Source: Capsicum annuum (taxonomy: Eukaryota; Streptophyta; Magnoliopsida; Solanales; Solanaceae). Taken from it: a stretch of 64,000 nt of DNA. Below are positions 57,598-64,000 of this stretch, piece by piece. Below the pieces are notes generated by a model. It worked only from the letters and a program-made list of their open reading frames with translations. It did no database searches and had not been told where the DNA came from. The stretch spans positions 328,000 to 391,999 of the forward strand of contig NW_025856222.1 of NCBI RefSeq assembly GCF_002878395.1, given 5' to 3'. The position numbers and the translations under genes are program-made. Within the stretch, counting starts at the first letter, position 1. Every line of letters starts with the position of its first letter.

Positions 57598-59892
57598 TGT
57601 CATGACCCAAACTAGTGCCTCGATGTAATGGGCATCCCAAGTCTAACAAGTATCGGGGACCGCCCCCTGTTACCTAACCTAACTACCTATAGCCAGCCTT
57701 AGATGGGTTGAATTTTCAGAATATAATAATACAGCATAAATTCTCTCAAGAAGACTTTGGTATAGGGTCAAAACCATGACCGACCCTACCAAGTCTAACC
57801 ATACCAAGAAATGAAACCAAGGGCCACAAACCAAGTCATAACCAAAGAGAATACCAAAACATAATATGATAATTAATCCCAAAATGTAATACAATGGAAC
57901 AATGAGAAATCCTATGACACGGTTTTAGCCCACCAGCTTATTTCAATGCCTAGGTCGACACTAATACTGATCCTGCCCATACCAACCCCTAGAGTACAAA
58001 AAGCCTCTATCCAAAAGAGTAAATAAGTTCGGTTGGGACATGCCCCCAACCATGGCAAAAATCAATATCCAAAATAAAAGATAAGTTTATAAAAGTATCC
58101 ATATCATGAAATGATGCCTTCTAAAAAGATGAAAGCTCACCACTTTAGTCCAAATTCTGTCACTGAGACAATCACTATATAAAAGAAGTAGAGTGGCTGG
58201 TTCCTACATAGCGTGGGTATATAGTCACCAGTAAACGGATTTTGTAAGTGACCACTATCATGAATCTCAGGATAAGGATAAAATAATACAAGTGATAAAG
58301 CAAAGTAAAACTATCCATAATGCATACAACCATACATAAATAAGTTTTGGGAAAGGGAACCGAGTTTAGGATGCATTTAAAACCTTTACCTGGGTTGTGT
58401 TGCTTTGTCATCCTAAAGCACCCACGAGCTATATGGGTTCAGCTTCCCTACTGAAAGGGACCCAGAGCGTGTAGCTGTATGACCAGGGAAGTATCCCATG
58501 GGATGAGTAGTACATCCCCTAATAGTGTGACATCGTGCACACAGTCCACAAAAACTAATACTCATAATAGCAAATATTAGTTTCTAGTTTTGGTCCCCCG
58601 GTACCACCTTTTTCCACAGCTTTGCTACATACCCCTCTATTAATGCCCAATTAAAACCAGTTTCCAAGAAACCAAACAATTATCCATTTATTAAACAAGG
58701 CCATTATTATTGGTATCGTCATACCAACCCTTACTTGCAAGTATTATCCATAGACAACCAGATATAGGTAAAAGGGACCTTAGGTTTCCTTCTAATAACT
58801 AATTTAAATCCACTTGGGGGAATCCGTACCCCACAAGCATAACCATTTAGCCATTTTCCTTTCAAAATCATCTAATACGTTCATAAATCTATTACTAAGT
58901 TTAAAATAAGCAAGAGTTTCATTTAGAAGAAGTCAATGAAATAAACATATCTTTATAAGCATTTTACCAAACATATTGGGGGCATAATATAACCAAAACT
59001 AATTCCAAAGACCATTAAACTATTCCCATATAATCCAATTATCTAAAACCATCATTAATGCATATAAAAGCATAATTAAAACCATAGGAAACCATAACCA
59101 AGCATATAATCTCAAAACCTCTAAATAATAGTTGAAAACCATAATCATGAAATAGTAAAACCATGAAATCAATCATATCAACCATGCCTCTAGTTGAAAT
59201 TACAATGAGTGAAGAAAAACATGCCTTATACCGAAGAATTGATGGAAAGAAATCACCAAAGCTATCCCCAAATTAGTCCTTATGATGAAACCCTAGATTT
59301 CTTCTCCAAAGCTTTAGAAAGGATTTTAGATTGTTTAAGAGTAGTTTCTAAGTGTTAAAGATAGAAATAATAAAGTAAAAACTCTTCCAAGTAGGTTAGA
59401 AGTCATGGGATCTTATTAGGTTAAGTAGGGAAATATCCAGAATACCGCCACTTAAGTTGCTCAAAAGTCCCTTAACTGGGATACAACTGACCACACGATT
59501 TATACCCTTTTGATATGAGTGGTACCCGCCACTCGTATCCTACCCCAACCCCTGGACCCAACACTATCCATCATACGAATCATCCAACCAAGTCATATCC
59601 AAAGCATATGATTCGTACCTATCACTCGTATCCCTGGCAGAATGAAATACCAGAAGGATCAAACACTGCCTACTATATGAGTCCATGATACGACTTGTAC
59701 TAAGACCTATGAATTTACCTCTAATTCTTACCCATGCCACTAACCCATCCATCCCACTAACCAATATTGGTCAGTATACGACAGGACCATACCTCTTATA
59801 ACCCAACATACAACTTGTACCCATGAGTCATATTAGGTTTGAAGAAAGGAATTCCAGGAAAATTACTAAGGACATAAACCCAGGATGTAACA
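57598..59892 (-). repeat. TE-8 5' LTR (right copy)
   Basis: It begins TGTCATGACCC and ends CAGGATGTAACA, the partner of 50213-52495. Open frames 57679-57894, 58175-58411 and 59564-59764 match no domain. Confidence 0.93.
59480..59840 (-). repeat. TE-8 LTR U3 subrepeat block (right)
   Basis: The same type of GAGTGGTACCC, ACTCGTATCC and GATTCGTACC words as at 52100-52440, again in both orientations. Confidence 0.72.
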
Positions 59893-59897
59893 GAAAA
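59893..59897. repeat. TE-8 target-site duplication, right copy (GAAAA)
   Basis: GAAAA after the LTR against GAAAG at 48433-48437, one mismatch. TE-7 integrase continues from here. Confidence 0.75.
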
Positions 59898-60480
59898 GAA
59901 TGCCAAAAGTGAGATAAGAAATGAGTACCTCGATCAAATATGATAGAAACTGGAGCACCATGCAACTTCACGATCTATTTAATGAAGAGCATAGCATAAT
60001 CTTCCACTAAATAGTTGGTCCTTACTGTCAAGAAGTGAGCTGACTTAGTCATCCTATCCATGATGAACCAAATAGAATCAAATTGATGGTGAGATCGTGG
60101 AAGATCAATATCAAAATCCATATAAATTATTTCCTATTTCTATACAGGGAACTTAATTTCTTGAAATAATCTACTGGGCCTCAGGTACTCCACCTTCAAT
60201 TATTGACACATCATGCACTTAGCTACAAAATTGGACCCATCCCTCTTAAAGTTATTCCACCAATAAATTTCTCTTAAGTCTTGATACATCTGTCGAAGCA
60301 GGATGAACAGTATAATGCTACTCTTGATCTTTGACCAAAGTTCTTCCTTGCAACCCATCAACATCAGGAACACATAATCTACCTTGGTACCTTAATATAC
60401 CATCACCACCAATCTCAAAATTCATCACTTTCTACCTTCCTACTTCCTCCTTGATCTATATTAAGATAGGGTCAAACACT
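59893..60480 (-). pseudogene. TE-7 integrase core and zinc-binding domain, right of TE-8
   Basis: On the minus strand the zinc-binding part (60180-60430) reads GGDGILRYQGRLCVPDVDGL, LFILLRQ and YWWNNFKRDG. The core start FIMDRMTKSAHFLTVRTNYL is near 60060 and SIIFDRGTHFLSHFWHSF near 59930. Two catalytic Asp are kept. The next words of the protein are found in tandem copy 1 at 48437, which proves that TE-8 split one gene. Confidence 0.87.
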
Positions 60481-61050
60481 TGCTTCTCCTTTACCTCAAC
60501 GCCAAGAGATAACTTTTCTACCTCTTGAACAATTACACTACCATCCTTTGAATCTAAGAGATGAACTTCAAGATTAACAAAATGGTGAATTTCATTCACC
60601 AAATCCTATTTCTCCTCGTTAATAGGAGATAATCTCCCCATGGACAACCTACTAACAGAATTAGCAGTTGCATTAGCTTTACCTGGGTGATAATGGAGAC
60701 TCATGTCATAGTTCTTTAGTAAATAAAGCCACCTCCTTTGCCTGAGACATAAATCTTTTTGAGTAAATACATTTTGTAGGATCTTATGATCAAAATAAAT
60801 ATCCACAAAGACAACATACAATTAATGGATCCAGATCTTCAATGCAAACACCATAACTAACAATTCCAAATTATGAGTTGGATAATTCATTTCATGAACC
60901 TTTAACTATCTAGAAGCATACGCAACCACCTTACCATATTGCATCAACACACAACCTAGTCCCATATGAAATGCATCACAATAGACAAAAAAACCATTTG
61001 TACCCTCATGTAGAGTCAAGACCAAAGCCGAAGTGAACTTATTCTTCCAA
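60481..61050 (-). pseudogene. TE-7 RNase H
   Basis: 60606-60821 is open: VDIYFDHKILQNVFTQKDL, LRQRRWLYLLKNYDMSLHYH and PGKANATANSVSRLSMGRL. The late catalytic Asp of family VADALSRLS reads Asn. The start, FFVYCDAFHMGLGCVLMQ, lies near 60980-60925. A stop separates the two parts. Confidence 0.87.
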
Positions 61051-62058
61051 CTTCTCAAAACTACCCTCACAAGCATCAAACTTTAAGAACTTTACCTTCT
61101 TCTAAGTCAAGTTTGTCAATAGGGCAGCATAGGAGAGAAACTTTCTACAAACCTTCTATAATAGTTAGCTAAACCCAAGAAGCTCTAAATATCTATTGGA
61201 GTCATGGGTTAGACCATTTCTTAACCACTAAAACTTTTTGTGGATCCACTATGATCCCTTTACTAGAAACAACATAACCCAGATAAGTCATAGAATTTAA
61301 CTAGAACTCATAGTTTGAGAACTTTGCATACAACCACTGATCTTTTAAGGTTTGAAACATAAGGTAGAGGTGATTGACATGATCTACCTCACTCTTAAAA
61401 TACACCAAAATATTATCAATTAATACAAGTATGAATAAATCCAAGAGCTGATGGAATACTTGGTTCATAAGATCCATAAATATTATTGAGGCATTAGTCC
61501 AAAACCAAAGGACACTATTAAATACTCAAAATGACCATACTAAGTTTGGAAAGCAGTCTTAGAGATACTGCCTCCTTAATCTACAACGGGTGGTACCCAG
61601 AACAAAGATCATTCTTAGAAAAGTACTTAGCACCATGAAGCTAATCAAAGAGATCATCAATCCTCAGAAGGGGATACTTATTTTTAATGGTCACCATATT
61701 CAATTAGTAATAATCTATACATATCTGACGAGACCCATCTTTATTACATATGAAAAGCATGGGAGCACCCCACAGAGATACTAGAACGAATAAAACCCTT
61801 ATGCAGAAGAATTTTGAATTGATCCTTGAGTTCTTTCAACTCAATTGGATCCATTCTATGAGGATGGATGGAAATAACATAAGTGTCTGGGAGAAAATCA
61901 TTCCCAAAATCAATTTACCATTTGGGAAGAATACTAGGAAGATCATCAGGAACACCTTGAGAAATTTACAGACAGTAGGGACACACTGCAAGGAAGGACC
62001 TTGGGATCTAGGATTCTTAGCATCCACTAGATAATAGAGGCACCCCTTGGAAATCTAT
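61051..62058 (-). pseudogene. TE-7 reverse transcriptase, 5'-truncated at the TE-9 border
   Basis: Going down from 62058: the protease-RT linker (SKGCLYYLVDAKNPRSQGPSL), FLKVFLMIFLVF, IPPHRMDPIEL-like words and KGFIRSSIS near 61790. RYGHFEYLIVSFG lies near 61530, and near 61405 LIDNILVYFKSEVDHV, where the catalytic FIDD reads LIDN. The finger and thumb end is near 61150. Everything before the linker (protease and gag) is absent. Plus-strand open frames 61590-61784 and 61750-62034 are antisense. Confidence 0.85.
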
Positions 62059-62059
62059 T

Positions 62060-62880
62060 CGAATCTAGAATTCTTAAAATTCACTTCTAGCTTCTGAAGG
62101 GCTTTTCAGAAAGAGTTGTGTGCTTAGGTTGACCTTAACAGCTGTTTTCACCCTCAGCGGTCTATTTAGGTTCTTGAACACAACTCTGAGCTTATGTTAT
62201 GGACTTTGGAGGTCAGTGGAAACAACCATAGCATTGGTAGAGTTAGCATATAATAAAAGCTACAATTCAAGTATTGATATGGCACCATTTGAGGCATAAT
62301 ATGGTAGGCATTTCTAATCTTTGATAGGATGTTTTGAGACCAATAAGGTTAGGCCTCATGGTCTGACTTACTTTGGGAGTTATTGGATAGAGTTTGTATG
62401 ATTCAGGATAGTTTAAGGACACTTAGAGTAGGTAGAAGGATTATATGGGTATTCCTTTGAGTATTCTCTTAAAGGGCATGATAAAATTCTAGAGAAAAAG
62501 CAAGCTCATCACTAGATATATTAGATCTTTTGAGATACTTCACACAGTTGAAGTTGTAGTTTATGAGTTGGCTTTGCAACAAAATTTTGCCATTTTTTAT
62601 TCATTTTACCATGTTTTTATTGTATGGTTTTATATACCTGATGAGTCAGATGTATGTCGGTAGGACTCAATTCAGTTAGATGAAAGGTTGGCCTTTGTGG
62701 AGTAGCCAATTCTTATAATAGCCAAGGATGTCATGCGATTGCACTCTAGGGAGATTCCAATAGTTAAGGTCTAACTAAGACACCGTCCAATAGAGAAGAT
62801 TATTTAGGATATCAAGATCAAGATGGGGGCCCATTATACCTACTTGTTAGAGACTTTTGGTACATCCTAATCCTTTACTT
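62060..62880 (+). pseudogene. TE-9 integrase core end and C-terminal domain
   Basis: The reading begins FLKFTSSF-stop-RAFQKEL, then VDLNSCFHPQ, and near 62230 VELAYNKSYNSSIDMAPFEA. The tail has RSFEILHTVEVVVYELALQQ (the GPY/F region), FYHVFIVWFYIPDESDV, DSIQLDERLAFVE, RLHSREIPIVKV and HRPIEKI, closing near 62860 with a YTYLLETF-like end. At least ten stops and frame changes occur. It is the typical tail of Tekay chromoviruses. Confidence 0.85.
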
Positions 62881-62900
62881 TTGCAGTCAAAAGTCTTTTT

Positions 62901-62911
62901 AGTAGTGGATA
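62901..62911 (+). promoter_or_regulatory. TE-9 polypurine tract (weak)
   Basis: AGTAGTGGATA sits just before the LTR start TGTAATGAC. It is less purine-pure than in the other elements, and the CATTCGAGGATGAATG motif is absent. Confidence 0.65.
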
Positions 62912-62912
62912 T

Positions 62913-64000
62913 TGTAATGACTCTCCAGGTCATTTTTTTGTTTTGCCACACTTTTTTCCATTTAGAGATTTTTCATTGGTGCCCCAATTCATTTGTGACT
63001 TATTGGATCTGACAGTTTAGTTACTAGACAGTTCATTTGATTTTTAGAGCCAATTCTCTATTTTGAAGTCTTCTCTGGTAAAGATTGGCTATTAGTCATA
63101 AGTTTTAAGTTAACAGCCTTATATTCCAATTCTCAAAGATCTATCAGCTCTAAAATAATGATTTTAGGATAGAGGGCCTTTGGTTTGGGTCCCAAGGCTT
63201 CCTAACTCATTTGGACTATTGGATATATTTTGGTAAAAGTGGTCCTTAAGTATGGGCACCTTAATTCATCGATATGACTTTCGATGAAAATTTTGATAGT
63301 GCCATTGAGTCCTAAATGTAAAATTTAATAGGATAGCATAGTCTATTTGCTTTCACAAGATATTGAACGAATCTTGAGGGGTCGGTCAAAACTTGGCAAA
63401 TTCCATGTTCAGCTGGTGCATGGAATTAGCTGGTGCATCCACTTAAGTGAACCTTTTATCGCTTAAGAAGAGGTTTCTTTATCATCCAAGTGGTTGCTTA
63501 AGTGGCTAAATCTAGTCCAGCCATGTCACTTTAGCAAAGGCCTATTCCTAAAGCGGGTGTCGCTTAAGCAATATCTCATCTGCTTTAGCGGAAGGCTAGC
63601 CATATCAGGGACTACTTTAGCAGTAATATGATGCCATAGAGGTGACTACTTAATTGGTCAGGTGTCCTCTTAAGCGGCACCTTGGAGAGAATTCAGTACA
63701 GCCCTTACCCAATTTTTCCCATTTCACACAAGTCTCAAGAGACATAAATCCCTAGAGAGTGGAAAATTAGGAGACTAATCTTTTGATGATTATGGGGTAT
63801 TGATAAGCTTAGAATAATCACTTACTCATCATAAACCTTGTAAGTTTCTATCTATTTATGGCTTTAATTCTTTGATTTAGTTATAAATCCCTAGTTCTTG
63901 AATGGGTTTTGGTATCATTTGAGCTTGAAATTTACATATTCATGAGGATAAATGATCCTTTGGTATAGAGGGGACATGTTGCGGTTTCAAAAAAGCAATT
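62913..64000 (+). repeat. TE-9 3' LTR, 5' portion (runs off the window)
   Basis: It begins TGTAATGACTCTCCAGGTC. A block at 63430-63690 holds repeated TTAAGC words. After it comes a typical leader-like stretch (AAATCCCTAGAGAGTGG near 63746). No gene is seen. The LTR end is outside the window; if TE-1 is the partner, the two visible parts do not overlap or overlap little. Confidence 0.78.
63430..63690 (+). repeat. CGCTTAAGCG-type palindrome block in TE-9 LTR
   Basis: ATCGCTTAAG, TTGCTTAAGTGG, GTCGCTTAAGCAA, GCTTTAGCGG and CTCTTAAGCGGC recur about every 30-70 bases. The core CGCTTAAGCG is its own reverse complement. The place, about 520-780 bases into the LTR, again fits the U3 part. Confidence 0.8.

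Larger units (their letters stand above)
50213..59892 (-). mobile_element. TE-8: full-length decayed Ty3/gypsy element inserted in TE-7 integrase
   Basis: LTRs of 2283 and 2295 bp flank a 5.1-kb interior. Primer site by the right LTR and polypurine tract by the left give minus orientation. Gag, CCHC, protease, RT, RNase H and integrase are all present but interrupted. The right flank continues TE-7 integrase core (SHFWHSF), and the left flank holds the next part of the same protein. It is closely related to TE-4 in protein wording and LTR ends. Confidence 0.93.
45346..62058 (-). mobile_element. TE-7: Ty3/gypsy element, truncated in RT and interrupted by TE-8
   Basis: The left end is a 2.13-kb LTR (3' LTR on the minus strand) starting inside TE-5 integrase. 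Then come polypurine tract, integrase tail and, beyond TE-8, integrase core, zinc-binding domain, RNase H and RT. It ends near 62058 in the protease-RT linker, next to TE-9 integrase; gag, protease and the 5' LTR are absent. The loss must also have removed the rest of TE-5. The integrase tail next to TE-8 is present in three tandem copies. Confidence 0.85.
62059..64000 (+). mobile_element. TE-9: 3' end of a Tekay/Del-type Ty3/gypsy element
   Basis: Part of the integrase core, the C-terminal domain, polypurine-like tract and the first 1.09 kb of a 3' LTR run on the plus strand to the window end. The left edge is a junction with TE-7 RT. The integrase tail wording differs from that of TE-3 to TE-8 and is of the Tekay/Del kind, like the gag of TE-1. 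It may be the other end of TE-1. Confidence 0.8.

Overview
This window is plant nuclear DNA made almost entirely of decayed LTR retrotransposons of the Ty3/gypsy type, stacked inside one another. The plant call rests on long LTRs (about 2.1-2.7 kb), initiator-tRNA-Met primer sites (TGGTATCAGAGC and variants), gag-protease-RT-RNase H-integrase order, and chromovirus-type integrase tails. The sequence is AT-rich, no host gene is visible, and decay is heavy. The style of the elements suggests a Solanaceae genome (nightshade family), probably pericentromeric heterochromatin; that placement is inference from memory of such elements, not a search result.

Layout (TE names are mine). TE-1, 1-4105, plus: LTR end, primer site, gag, protease, RT and start of RNase H. 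TE-2, 4106-31401, plus: a non-coding element with 2.6-kb LTRs. Its left LTR was entered by TE-3 (4279-13465, minus) and its right LTR by TE-4 (19881-29767, minus). TE-5, 31402-45345, plus: a 5'-truncated LTR, gag and pol, entered within pol by TE-6 (36033-44467, plus, non-coding) and broken in integrase by TE-7 (45346-62058, minus). TE-7 was itself entered in integrase by TE-8 (50213-59892, minus). The TE-7/TE-8 junction has since been tandemly triplicated (47674-50212, units of about 888 bp). TE-9, 62059-64000, plus: integrase end, polypurine tract and the first 1.09 kb of a 3' LTR.

Insertion history. Target-site duplications are visible for TE-3 (GAAAC/GAAAC), TE-6 (TGGAT/TGGAT), TE-4 (TTCAA/TTTAA) and TE-8 (GAAAG/GAAAA). 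TE-2 appears to sit inside the LTR of TE-5. TE-1 and TE-9 have the same strand, complementary content and a similar lineage look, so they may be the two ends of one old element holding everything else. On that reading the window is one nest up to four levels deep, trimmed by a deletion near 4106 and another near 62058.

How the parts relate. TE-3, -4, -5, -7 and -8 are broken copies of coding elements. TE-2 and TE-6 carry no recognisable protein but share internal sequence with each other, and share leader, LTR ends and a pre-polypurine motif with the coding elements. They look like a non-autonomous family mobilised in trans. TE-3 has an RT-RNase H deletion that keeps the frame across its junction. 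No gene in the window looks able to make a complete protein today.
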